Below are positions 5,268 through 13,234 of a stretch of 13,486 bases of DNA, in pieces. Within the stretch, counting starts at the first letter, position 1, and each line of letters opens with the position of its first letter. The notes under the pieces are model-generated. The model was not told the DNA's origin. It worked only from the letters and a program-made list of their open reading frames with translations, and did not search any database. The stretch is from NCBI GenBank assembly GCA_902489445.1, contig CABTZX010000039.1, forward strand, positions 1-13,486, given 5' to 3'. Source of the DNA: an uncultured Bacteroidales bacterium. GTDB taxonomy: Bacteria; Bacteroidota; Bacteroidia; Bacteroidales; Porphyromonadaceae. The position numbers and the translations under genes are program-made.

Positions 5268-8258
5268 ATGGCAAAAGGCTTCTTAGATATGCTCGCGGAA
5301 AAGGCTTATAAAGCTGATCCTAAATACTTTCCGTCAACTTGTTACGTATTTGCTTCCAAGCGTGCGGGGCTATTCTTTCAGTACGCACTTTCCAAGCGTA
5401 TCCGGAAAACTTGCTTTGCGCCGATCACTACTACTATTCAGGAGTTTAGTGAGATTCAAAGTGGCTTAACAAAAGCTGACGATCTAACGCTTACCGGTAT
5501 GCTGTATGCTACGATGAAGCAGTGGTTCATAGAGCAGAATAGAGCTTTTGAACCTGATAATGCTGCACTTTATTTGGATCAGTGTACCAAGATATTGACA
5601 GACTACAACGATATTGATAATGCATTAGTTCCAAGGGAACAGATCTTCCACAATATTAAGGGGTTGGACGAGCTATCTACCTTAGATTATCTGACGGACG
5701 AGCAACGAAAGACGATAGAATCCTTTTGGGGACATATTGATAGTAACAAGAAGCAGGAGCATAACTATTTGTCGTTTTTAGAGATGATGGATAAGCTGTT
5801 GCCTCGTTATTGCTCCGTACTTACTGACAAGTGTATCGGTTATGATGGTATGGTTGTTCGAACCGCTTCTGAAGCGAAAACGGACGATATTCGCGAGCGA
5901 TTCAGGAAAAAGTTTCCTAACGTAACGCGTTTTGTATTTGCCGGCCTTTACGCATTGACGCCTGCCCAAAAGAAAATGCTCCATCGATTTAAGGAAGAAA
6001 CCGAATATGAGGTACAATTCTATTGGGAAGAAGTCCCCACATTGTTCAGCGAGGAAAATAATCCGGAAGGGTTTATTGGCAGCGAAATTAAGCGCGTAAC
6101 AAGAGAAAACAAGGATTTCTTTGGTGGCGAGGTTTTATCGTCCCCTAATTCCGCGGAAAAACCTCAAATAGAAGTATTATCCGTTAGCTCTGCCACGGCA
6201 CGGTATATGCTTGCTAAAGATTTATCCGACCAAATTAAGAAAAAGGACACGGAGGCGGTTACCGACCTGAAAACAGCGATAATTTGTCCGGACGAAAACG
6301 AGCTCACTCCTTTGCTCCGTGCTTTGGCGAGTGAGGGTCAGTTGTTGAACGTAACGATGGGTGTTCCCCTGTCGCAAGCAAACATTTCTTCGTGGATCTA
6401 CTACTATTTGCAGCTACTTGAGCGCAGCCGCCACAAAGAAGGCTACATTGTGTATATGGCGGAACAACTTCAGAGCTTGTTACTCCATCCTTTGTCACAA
6501 ACCTATATAGGTTCCGAGCTTTGCGAAGAAATTCTGTCAAAGTTCAAGTATCCATACATGCAGGTAACGCCACAATCGTTATTCCAAAATACGGAAGAGT
6601 CCTCCCTGCCGTCAAATTCTTTTGTCACATTGCTCAATAATCCCCCTCTAACGGCAGATAAGCTTATTGAAGCACTAGTAGCTTTAGTGGACACGTATGG
6701 TGAAAGTCTTATTCCTGACGAATCCGAACCCGAAGAGGCACAGAAGGATACGAATGAGCTAACGCAACATCGCGAAATAGAATCGGAATTTGCCTATCAG
6801 TACCGGAAAGTGCTGATTCGCATTAAGGATATGCTTCCCTTGATCGGACAAGATGTTCCCATTTCGTTAGCGGTAAAACTTATCCTTAAACTGACGGAAT
6901 CGGCTAAGGTCGGATTTGAGGGTGAACCTTTGGAAGGGCTTCAGGTAATGGGCTTTCTGGAATCGCGTCTACTACAATTCCCTTATCTCATAATAGTGAA
7001 TGCCAATGAGGGCATTCTTCCGCGTCGAATGCCGCACGGCAGTAGTTTCATTCCCTATTCTTTGCGTGAAGCATACGGATTGGCTACCTACCGAACGCGC
7101 GAAAAGATTGAGGCATACCACTTCTACCGTCTGATAGGCACGGCGCAGCGCTGTTATCTCCTTGTGGAGGATAATGCCGATTCCGAGCCTTCGCGCTACA
7201 TCAAGCAGATTCGTTTTCTAACCGATTTGCGCTTGAAAGAGAGCTTTGTGCCACTTCCTTCGGCAAGCGTACCGAACAAAAATATTGTTATCCAACGCAC
7301 CTCTGAAATAAACAATAAGTTAAACGCCTACCTCACGAACAAGGGGGAAAAATGCCTATCTGCCAGTGCGCTTAATAAATGGGTGCGTTGCCCGCTTCGC
7401 TTCTATCTGCATTATGTGGAAGGTATAGAAGATACGTTGGAAAGCGATGATATTGTTACTCCGATTGACTTCGGGCTCATTGTGCATCAAACGATGGAAC
7501 AGCTTTATGAGGGTTATAAATCGAAGATGCTTATGCCTAACGATTTGGAGAAAATGTTGTCCTTAGATGCTGACCTCACCAAAAAGGTTGAAAATAAATA
7601 TCGTGAAATCGTCTTCGGAACTAACTCAAAAATAAACGAACTGAAAGGCATTCACCGCATTTATGCGGATGCCGCGCTGCAATACGTACGTGCCATCCTG
7701 CAACACGACGCAACCTATACGGACGGATTATACATCGTGGATCTAGAGAAAAAGTTCACTTTTAACTATGAATTTTCCGGTAAAACGGTCTCTTTCAACT
7801 TTATTATCGACCGGTTGGATCGGATCGGTGGTCCCAATGGTCCGCTTCGCATCATTGACTATAAGACCGGAGCGGACGATACCTCCTTTACCAAATGGGA
7901 TAATATATGGAAGGCGCGCGGAGCTGAGGGCATCTCGCAGTTATTCCTATATAGTCTCGGAATCGCGACAAAGCAACCATACGGAGCGAAAGAGGCGATT
8001 CGCCCGGCGCTATACCTACTGCCCGAAATGAGAAAAGATCCCGAAAATTACGATGCGAGGCTGAGCAAAGGAGTCGGAAAGAATAAGGAGAAAATTGAAA
8101 ATTTCCTATCCCACGATTACAAAGTGCGCTTTCAAGAGCGGCTTGAAGCCGTATTGAACGAAATGTTCGACGCAACCGTTCCTATCACTCAAACGACCGA
8201 TTCGTTCAACGCCTGCACCTTCTGTCCCTTTGCGGACTATTGTGGCCGCAAAAGCTGA
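5268..8258 (+). CDS. AddB-like PD-(D/E)XK nuclease with Fe-S cluster motif
   Basis: Large protein (996 residues) resembling the AddB subunit of AddAB-type DNA end-processing enzymes in double-strand-break repair. The C-terminal RecB-type nuclease is clear: H740 (GLIVHQTME), D848 (IIDRLDR), D864 and K866 in IIDYKTG, and QLFLYSL after that. Four cysteines fit an AddB Fe-S cluster: C708 in VRCPLRFYLHY, and C983, C986 and C992 at the extreme C-terminus. The N-terminus (VFASKRAGLFF) corresponds to the helicase-like half but has no Walker A motif, so it should not hydrolyse ATP. The ATG at 5268 lies 5 bp after the protease stop; a TTG at 5259 would overlap it and is less likely. No AddA partner lies in the window. 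Its last 42 codons are duplicated at 10282-10410. Confidence 0.88.
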   Translation: MAKGFLDMLAEKAYKADPKYFPSTCYVFASKRAGLFFQYALSKRIRKTCFAPITTTIQEFSEIQSGLTKADDLTLTGMLYATMKQWFIEQNRAFEPDNAALYLDQCTKILTDYNDIDNALVPREQIFHNIKGLDELSTLDYLTDEQRKTIESFWGHIDSNKKQEHNYLSFLEMMDKLLPRYCSVLTDKCIGYDGMVVRTASEAKTDDIRERFRKKFPNVTRFVFAGLYALTPAQKKMLHRFKEETEYEVQFYWEEVPTLFSEENNPEGFIGSEIKRVTRENKDFFGGEVLSSPNSAEKPQIEVLSVSSATARYMLAKDLSDQIKKKDTEAVTDLKTAIICPDENELTPLLRALASEGQLLNVTMGVPLSQANISSWIYYYLQLLERSRHKEGYIVYMAEQLQSLLLHPLSQTYIGSELCEEILSKFKYPYMQVTPQSLFQNTEESSLPSNSFVTLLNNPPLTADKLIEALVALVDTYGESLIPDESEPEEAQKDTNELTQHREIESEFAYQYRKVLIRIKDMLPLIGQDVPISLAVKLILKLTESAKVGFEGEPLEGLQVMGFLESRLLQFPYLIIVNANEGILPRRMPHGSSFIPYSLREAYGLATYRTREKIEAYHFYRLIGTAQRCYLLVEDNADSEPSRYIKQIRFLTDLRLKESFVPLPSASVPNKNIVIQRTSEINNKLNAYLTNKGEKCLSASALNKWVRCPLRFYLHYVEGIEDTLESDDIVTPIDFGLIVHQTMEQLYEGYKSKMLMPNDLEKMLSLDADLTKKVENKYREIVFGTNSKINELKGIHRIYADAALQYVRAILQHDATYTDGLYIVDLEKKFTFNYEFSGKTVSFNFIIDRLDRIGGPNGPLRIIDYKTGADDTSFTKWDNIWKARGAEGISQLFLYSLGIATKQPYGAKEAIRPALYLLPEMRKDPENYDARLSKGVGKNKEKIENFLSHDYKVRFQERLEAVLNEMFDATVPITQTTDSFNACTFCPFADYCGRKS

Positions 8259-8357
8259 TCTATTCACATCCGCAAAAGGTATATACCTTTCGTCGGAAAC
8301 TTATATACCTTTTGCTCGAAACCTATATACCTCTCATCTTAAACTTATATACCTTTT
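8130..8357 (+). repeat. 228-bp direct repeat, copy 1
   Basis: This segment covers the last 42 codons and stop of the AddB-like gene plus 99 bp downstream. It aligns without gaps to 10282-10509 (offset 2152) with 14 mismatches, about 94% identity. Outside these limits the flanks differ. The pair brackets the LRR protein gene. Confidence 0.93.
8275..8357. repeat. 22-bp-period TATATACCT array, four units
   Basis: TATATACCT starts at 8280, 8302, 8324 and 8346, exactly 22 bp apart. The first unit is the centre of a perfect 16-bp palindrome, AAAGGTATATACCTTT (8275-8290). Later units have AACT/AACC in place of the left arm. It begins 17 bp after the AddB-like stop codon, so one role may be to end or separate transcription. 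The layout is the same as the CTATAGACT array at 1-60. Confidence 0.85.
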
Positions 8358-8389
8358 ACTATTGTTCTGTATATTCTTGTTCAATTATG

Positions 8390-8419
8390 TTGTTTATTTC
8401 ATTTGAATTATTAAATTTG
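8390..8419 (+). promoter_or_regulatory. promoter of the LRR protein gene
   Basis: TTG at 8390-8392, a 19-bp spacer and TAAATTTG at 8412-8419 match the Bacteroidota -33/-7 consensus well. Predicted start is near 8425, leaving a leader of about 66 nt. A second possible -7 box, TAGGTTTG (8438-8445), has TTTG 18 bp upstream (8416-8419) and could be a tandem promoter. Confidence 0.65.
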
Positions 8420-8462
8420 CAGTCGACAGATGAGCAATAGGTTTGCTTTACAAACAGAGGAG

Positions 8463-8486
8463 ATGAAAGTTCAACTTATAAAGTAA
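8463..8486 (+). other. seven-codon leader ORF (MKVQLIK)
   Basis: ATG at 8463 is preceded by an unusually good Shine-Dalgarno, AGAGGAG, and runs seven codons to TAA at 8484-8486. The main ATG at 8492 is only 5 bp further on, and the leader stop region (TAAAGGA) also supplies the ribosome binding site for the LRR gene. This could couple or modulate translation. It may be chance, since the frame is very short. Confidence 0.3.
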
Positions 8487-8491
8487 AGGAT

Positions 8492-10204
8492 ATGAACAAA
8501 AAGATTACCATTTCTTTAATGCTCGGATTGATTCTTTCCGGAGCAGCAAGTATCGGAGCACAAACGAATGTGAGCTCTCCAACCGAGACTAAAGCGGGTT
8601 CCTCTGCTTTATCGCGTCCTCGTCCCAACTACAGGGATAAGTTCATGGTAGATAAGTTTTACTACTACATGATCGATGAATCGCAAAAGACCGTAGGTGT
8701 GGCACCTTGCAACGGAGTAGGAGACGATATGTACCGCGATAATATGGAAATCCCTTCTACAATTACCTATAAGGGAAATACGTACACTGTAACAGAAATA
8801 GGACCGGCTGCCTTTTTCTGTTGTTTTGACTTGGAAGAGATCAAAATACCTCTTACGGTTAAATATATTGGCGATCGTGCCTTTTGGGGAACATGGCTAA
8901 AGGCAATCAACATACCGGACGGAGTGGAAGAAATAGGAGATTATTGCTTCAGCAAGATACTTCCGGCTACTAGCCTTACCATTGGGAAAGGGCTCAAGAA
9001 AGCAGGTAAAGATCCTTTTGTTGAGTGCTATGATCTTGAAAGCATTACCGTAGATACCGAAAATACACTCTATTCAAATCACGATGGAGCTTTATACACA
9101 AAGGATATGAAAGAGGTGGTCAAGTATCCGGGTTATCGCAAATCAGTTACTTCTGTTGTACTACCTTCTACGGTGGAACGATTAGCCACCGGCGCATTTG
9201 AATATTGTGAATACCTCACAGAACTCACTTTGAACGAAGGTTTGAAGGAAATAGGAGCGAAGGCTTTCCACAAATGTTTCGGACTGAAAACGCTACGCAT
9301 TCCCTCTACTGTTGAAACAATAGTCGATGGTTCAGCATTTATATTAATGAGTGAGTGTAAACAATTTGAAGTGGCTGAAGGAAATAAACGCTTTGAAACA
9401 ATACTTGACGGACGGGGCTTGGTTGACAAAACCGAAAAGAAACTTGTTTCTCTACTTTATACAAAGGACACTGCTCCCATTAAGATTCCTGAAGGCATTG
9501 AAGCTATCGGAGCCAAGGCTATGATGGTATTATACGAAAATAAATTTGTCGAAAAGGATTATAGAGGATACGGTGCCTACAGCTTTGAATTGCCTTCAAC
9601 CCTTAAGACAATAGGAGCATATGCGTTTAGCGGAACTAATATCCGTTCCATCAAAATACCTGATGGTGTAGAAACTATTCCTTGTGGTTGTTTTGATGAT
9701 TGCAAAAAGCTAAGCTTCGTATCATTCGGCAAGGGATGTAAAAACATTGATGATGCAGTCTTCAATCTTTGTGAAACAATGGAAAGTTCGTCCGAGAGCG
9801 TGCTACGCGTTTATGCTGAGGAACCTCCCAAATTACTTAAGGATGAAGATGATGAATATGTAGAACCTTTCAGTGACAAGATGGTTCGTAAAACGCAACT
9901 TCAGGTTCCCTCAGGTAGCCTTGCCAAATACAAAGAAAATACAGCTGTTGGTTGGTGTGACTTCCTGAAAGTAGTTCAGTTAGAAGGGCAAGCTGCAGAA
10001 GATGTCCAAACTTCCGTACCATCCATCATTTCTCGGCTTGGAGCACTTACGATAGTTACTCCGCAGGCGAGTCCCGTAGCTATATACTCGTTAGACGGAA
10101 TCAAACTGTATACAAGTACGCAAACCAATTTCACTGTTCAGTTGCCTGAGGGCTTCTACCTTGTAACCTATATGAATAAGAGTTACAAAGTTCGCGTACA
10201 CTAA
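8492..10204 (+). CDS. BspA-type leucine-rich-repeat secreted protein
   Basis: Predicted surface or secreted protein of 570 residues. A signal peptide spans about 1-23 (KK, hydrophobic core, cleavage after SIGA). A linker and a beta-rich segment (about 45-85) precede BspA/TpLRR-type repeats of the pattern LPSTVETIGxxAF..C..L, seen from about 100 to 440. The last 60-odd residues (IYSLDG, then LPEGFYLVTY and SYKVRVH) resemble a type IX secretion sorting domain, so export through the Por machinery and anchoring at the cell surface is inferred. BspA-like proteins in oral Bacteroidota and Treponema act as adhesins; the ligand here is unknown. It has its own promoter and an AAAGGA ribosome site. The gene looks more AT-rich than cca and the CDF gene and lies between 228-bp direct repeats, suggesting later acquisition. 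Confidence 0.9.
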   Translation: MNKKITISLMLGLILSGAASIGAQTNVSSPTETKAGSSALSRPRPNYRDKFMVDKFYYYMIDESQKTVGVAPCNGVGDDMYRDNMEIPSTITYKGNTYTVTEIGPAAFFCCFDLEEIKIPLTVKYIGDRAFWGTWLKAINIPDGVEEIGDYCFSKILPATSLTIGKGLKKAGKDPFVECYDLESITVDTENTLYSNHDGALYTKDMKEVVKYPGYRKSVTSVVLPSTVERLATGAFEYCEYLTELTLNEGLKEIGAKAFHKCFGLKTLRIPSTVETIVDGSAFILMSECKQFEVAEGNKRFETILDGRGLVDKTEKKLVSLLYTKDTAPIKIPEGIEAIGAKAMMVLYENKFVEKDYRGYGAYSFELPSTLKTIGAYAFSGTNIRSIKIPDGVETIPCGCFDDCKKLSFVSFGKGCKNIDDAVFNLCETMESSSESVLRVYAEEPPKLLKDEDDEYVEPFSDKMVRKTQLQVPSGSLAKYKENTAVGWCDFLKVVQLEGQAAEDVQTSVPSIISRLGALTIVTPQASPVAIYSLDGIKLYTSTQTNFTVQLPEGFYLVTYMNKSYKVRVH

Positions 10205-10234
10205 ACGTAATATACCACAGCGAAACTGAAAATG

Positions 10235-10268
10235 AGCCGAGTTCCTTTGTTAGGGACTCGGCTTTTCT
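10235..10268 (+). terminator. intrinsic terminator after the LRR gene
   Basis: A 12-bp stem AGCCGAGTTCCT (10235-10246) pairs with AGGGACTCGGCT (10252-10263) through one G-U wobble, with loop TTGTT, then a short T-run. It lies 31 bp after the stop codon. Confidence 0.88.
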
Positions 10269-10281
10269 AACAACTAGTTAG

Positions 10282-10410
10282 TTTCAAAAGCGGCTTGTAG
10301 CCGTATTGAACGAAATGTTCGACGCAAGCACTCCCATCACTCAAACGACCGATTCGTTCAACGCCTGCACCTTCTGTCCCTTTGCGGACTACTGCGGCCG
10401 CAAAAGCTGA
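10282..10410 (+). pseudogene. duplicated 3' end of the AddB-like nuclease gene
   Basis: The 42 codons and TGA correspond to residues 955-996 of the gene at 5268-8258. The frame is open and keeps the three C-terminal cluster cysteines (CTFCPFADYC). There are eight nucleotide differences: four amino-acid changes (E to K, E to V, T to S, V to T) and three silent codon changes. No start or upstream part exists, since the preceding bases are the LRR gene terminator region. It is a gene fragment left by duplication or insertion. Confidence 0.88.
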
Positions 10411-10509
10411 TCTATTCCCATCCGCAAAAGGTATATACCTTTCGTCTGATACTTATATACCTTTTGCTCGAAATCTATATACCTCTCATCCCAAACTTAT
10501 ATACCTTTT
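10282..10509 (+). repeat. 228-bp direct repeat, copy 2
   Basis: Gapless counterpart of 8130-8357. It includes the dead gene end and a second four-unit 22-bp array (TATATACCT at 10432, 10454, 10476 and 10498; perfect palindrome at 10427-10442). Recombination between the copies would remove 2152 bp carrying the LRR gene and leave an intact nuclease gene. Confidence 0.93.
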
Positions 10510-10533
10510 TCGGTAAGGGTTTCTGAGAGTGAT

Positions 10534-11397
10534 TCAGTGTAGCCACTCAATCGCCACGATGCGGATATGCAGTGCGCTCACAGCGTGGCAGATCTCCGTT
10601 CGAAGTGATTCAAGTCGGGCGTCATCGGAGCAGATCTCCGGAGCGGGTTGTACCGCGAGGGTCATCAAGTGTTCCTCTCCATCCAGCGACCACAGCCGCA
10701 CGTTCTCAATCCGCGCTACACCTTTGAGAGCAACAATCAGCTGCGCTGGCACATCAGGAGATAGCCCTTTGGGCGTTGTTTCCATAAGTATGTAGAGCGT
10801 TTGCCAAAGCGTTCGGAGGGCATTCCATAATATCCACAGCGCAATAAGGATTGAAAGAACCGCATCCAGGGCTCCCACTTCAACGAACAGCATCACGGTA
10901 CCCGACAGGGCAACGGCAAACAATCCGTAAAGATCCGCCCACATGTGGAGACGCACGGCGCGTTCGTTTAGCGATCGTCCCGCGCTAAGCCGGTAAGCAG
11001 CATACCCTTTGAGCAAAATGCCGATTAGTGCCACCAGCAACATACCGAGTGGCTTCGCCTCTGTGGCACAAGCGTTCGGGCCAAGGTGCTCAGCCGCATG
11101 GATAATCATCTCGATGGAAGCAAAGCAGAGCATTATTGATACGAAGAGTGCGCCCAAGAGCGAGAAGCGTCTGTACCCGAAAGGGAAGCGCGCATCTTCC
11201 TTGCGTTGGCTAATCCGCTCCAGCATCCACGCGATGCCGATAGAGAGCGCATCGCCCGCCGCATGGTAGCTATCTGTAATTAATGCTAAACTGGACGAGA
11301 GTAAGCCACCCACCAGCTCCGTAACGGCAAACGCCAGCGCCAGCGCAAATGCCAACGGAAGTGCCGATGCTTTAGTACTATGCGCGTGGTTATGCAT
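10534..11397 (-). CDS. cation diffusion facilitator, zinc-type
   Basis: Inner-membrane divalent-metal exporter of 287 residues, probably exchanging Zn2+ (or Co2+) for protons. Six hydrophobic segments fit the CDF fold (about 13-34, 37-57, 79-100, 117-137, 153-172 and 178-198). The transport site has the HxxxD/HxxxD layout: H45 and D49 in DSYHAAGD, H151 and D155 in HMWAD, typical of zinc transporters of the CzcD/ZitB type. FPFGYRRF (71-78) matches the conserved cytoplasmic loop, and a small cytoplasmic domain follows (about 208-287). The N-terminus is His-containing (MHNHAH). The ATG lies 8 bp inside the 3' end of cca, suggesting coupled translation. No metal regulator or binding site is seen. 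The metal choice is an inference from the motif. Confidence 0.9.
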   Translation of the reverse strand: MHNHAHSTKASALPLAFALALAFAVTELVGGLLSSSLALITDSYHAAGDALSIGIAWMLERISQRKEDARFPFGYRRFSLLGALFVSIMLCFASIEMIIHAAEHLGPNACATEAKPLGMLLVALIGILLKGYAAYRLSAGRSLNERAVRLHMWADLYGLFAVALSGTVMLFVEVGALDAVLSILIALWILWNALRTLWQTLYILMETTPKGLSPDVPAQLIVALKGVARIENVRLWSLDGEEHLMTLAVQPAPEICSDDARLESLRTEICHAVSALHIRIVAIEWLH

Positions 11398-12823
11398 GGT
11401 CCGCCGGCTTTAGCCCCATCCTTTCCGCTTCCTTGAGTACAAAGTCCCACGCGGCGTCATGCTCGTTAGGGATCACCCCGTCTAAGATTGCCGTTTTCAC
11501 CGCTTCCTTCAGTTCACCCACCGGTCGCGAAGGTTTGAGCGCGAAGTACTCCATAATCTCTGTCCCGGAAACGGGTGGCGAGAAGTTGCGGATGCGGTCC
11601 TTTTCCTCAATTTCCGTCAGCTTTAGGCGAACAACCGCATAGTTATCCAAGTAGCGGCGTACCTTGATCGGGTTTTTGCTCGTTATATCTGCCTCAACAA
11701 GTTGCATCAGATCATCGATATCGTCCCCGGCATCAAAGAGCAAACGGCGTATAGCGGAGTCGCTTACACCCTCATCGGCAAGTTGTGCCGGACGCATATG
11801 CAGGCCGACCATCTTCTCTACATATTTGCAAGGCTGATCCAATGGGAGCTTCAATCTGCGGAACATTTTTTTCGTCATCTTTGCACCCACGAAGTCGTGG
11901 TTGTAAAAGGTCCAGCCCGTCCGTCGGTCGTATCGCTTGGTTACCGGCTTGGCAATGTCGTGCATCAGGGCAGCCCAGCGCAAATAGAGGTTATCACTTC
12001 GCTTCGCCACATTATCCACAACCGCGTATGTGTGGTTGAGGTTGTCCTTATGCCCCTTGCCTTCCACGATTTCGGTACCCTTCAGTGCCAGCAGTTCCGG
12101 CAGCAGAATCTTCATTAGTCCGGTACGTTCCAGCAGCTCCAACCCGATGGAGGGCTTAGGAGACAGCATAATCTTGTTCAGTTCGGTGGTGATGCGCTCC
12201 ATTGAAACAATTTCGATCCGCGATGCGTTATGTACAATACCGTCGTAGGTGTACTCATCCAAGAAAAAGCCCAACTGGGAGGCGAAGCGAATACCGCGCA
12301 TCATTCGGAGCGGATCGTCGCTGAACGTTACGTCCGGATCAAGTGGTGTACGCAGCACGCAGTCCTGCAAATCCGCCAATCCGTAGAAGGGATCGAGCAG
12401 TTCCCCGAAGCGACCTGCATTGAGACACAGAGCCATTGCGTTTATGGTGAAGTCCCGTCGCGCCTGATCTTCCTCCAGCGTACCGTCTTCCACAATCGGT
12501 TTCCGACTATTGCGCCGATAGCTTTCGCGCCGAGCGCCCACAAACTCCAGCTCAATGCCCCTTTTCTTCACCTGTGCCGTGCCGAAGTTGGCAAAAACGC
12601 TGATGTGCGCGCCCTTGCCCCACGCTTCGTGTACGGCTCGCGCTAGGTCGATACCGCGTCCAACCGATACCACATCGATATCACTCGTTGCTCGTCCCAG
12701 GAGCAAATCGCGCACGTAACCGCCCACTAGATAGGCATCTACGCCGAGCTTATCCGCTTCTGTTCCGATCATATGGAAGAGCGGTTGGTCAATATATCGT
12801 GATAGGGTTGCGGGATCTCTCAT
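11390..12823 (-). CDS. cca: CCA tRNA nucleotidyltransferase with HD domain
   Basis: Class II nucleotidyltransferase that adds or repairs the 3'-CCA end of tRNAs. Of 477 residues, the N-terminal palm has GGYVRDLLLG (34-43) with the metal-binding pair D48 and D50 (SDIDVV). RRDFTINAM (122-130) and SDDPLRMMRGIRFA (168-181) are the further class II motifs for template-free CTP/ATP selection. An HD phosphohydrolase domain follows, with H264, H288-D289 (LMHDIAKP) and H309-D310. A bare poly(A) polymerase is unlikely because the HD domain and overall layout fit CCA-adding enzymes. It is first in a two-gene unit with the CDF transporter (8-bp overlap), transcribed from a -7 box about 180 bp upstream. 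Confidence 0.93.
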   Translation of the reverse strand: MRDPATLSRYIDQPLFHMIGTEADKLGVDAYLVGGYVRDLLLGRATSDIDVVSVGRGIDLARAVHEAWGKGAHISVFANFGTAQVKKRGIELEFVGARRESYRRNSRKPIVEDGTLEEDQARRDFTINAMALCLNAGRFGELLDPFYGLADLQDCVLRTPLDPDVTFSDDPLRMMRGIRFASQLGFFLDEYTYDGIVHNASRIEIVSMERITTELNKIMLSPKPSIGLELLERTGLMKILLPELLALKGTEIVEGKGHKDNLNHTYAVVDNVAKRSDNLYLRWAALMHDIAKPVTKRYDRRTGWTFYNHDFVGAKMTKKMFRRLKLPLDQPCKYVEKMVGLHMRPAQLADEGVSDSAIRRLLFDAGDDIDDLMQLVEADITSKNPIKVRRYLDNYAVVRLKLTEIEEKDRIRNFSPPVSGTEIMEYFALKPSRPVGELKEAVKTAILDGVIPNEHDAAWDFVLKEAERMGLKPADHA

Positions 12824-13234
12824 ACGTCTCTATTCCTTTTCTGCGTACACTCCGGTTCGTTGCTGCGTGTGTTGCCGTCCGTTTCTGTAGTGCATCGGGA
12901 AAGCAGAGCAGAGGAATCCCGAGCCGCGATGCGCCCCGTTTCCCTCGAACTTATATAGATTCCCGTTTGCTTGTACGCCTCTTTCTTCTTTTTCTTCCTT
13001 CAAAGGTACGCTTTTTCTGCCTTCTGCCGAATAAATGTCTATCCTGTCGCCGCCACCTCCTCCCTATCTCTTGCCGAGCTATTACCCCTGAAGCGGTAGG
13101 AGGAAAGCCGACTTGCGTACCGACTTAGCCGAGCAACCGGCGCATTCGTTCCTTGCCCTCAACTCGTCCCTCCCGAGCCACCCGAGCACTTACCCCAAGG
13201 TATCGGCTCCCTCCTCCTGAGCAATCAAATCATT
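12824..13234. other. gene-free stretch upstream of cca
   Basis: Apart from the promoter candidate at 13001-13008 this stretch holds no believable gene or RNA. It is pyrimidine-rich on the plus strand (runs of TTTCTTC and CTCCC). A solitary CTCGAACTTATATA at 12944-12957 faintly resembles a unit of the TATATACCT array. The plus-strand open frame that enters from the cca gene is an antisense shadow. Confidence 0.5.
13001..13008 (-). promoter_or_regulatory. -7 box for the cca-CDF unit
   Basis: The minus strand reads TACCTTTG, followed by a purine-rich leader. Predicted start is near 12995, giving a leader of about 170 nt before cca. No convincing -33 TTG is seen. Confidence 0.5.

Noticed and set aside
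8240..8440. 66-codon plus-strand frame after the AddB-like gene
   Set aside because: It overlaps the nuclease end and is mostly a translation of the 22-bp array.
8130..10509. Insertion sequence or transposon around the LRR gene
   Set aside because: No transposase or integrase and no terminal inverted repeats; the flanking copies are long direct repeats of a gene end.
12688..13128. 146-codon plus-strand frame
   Set aside because: Its first part is antisense to cca and the rest is low-complexity; no start signal or domain.
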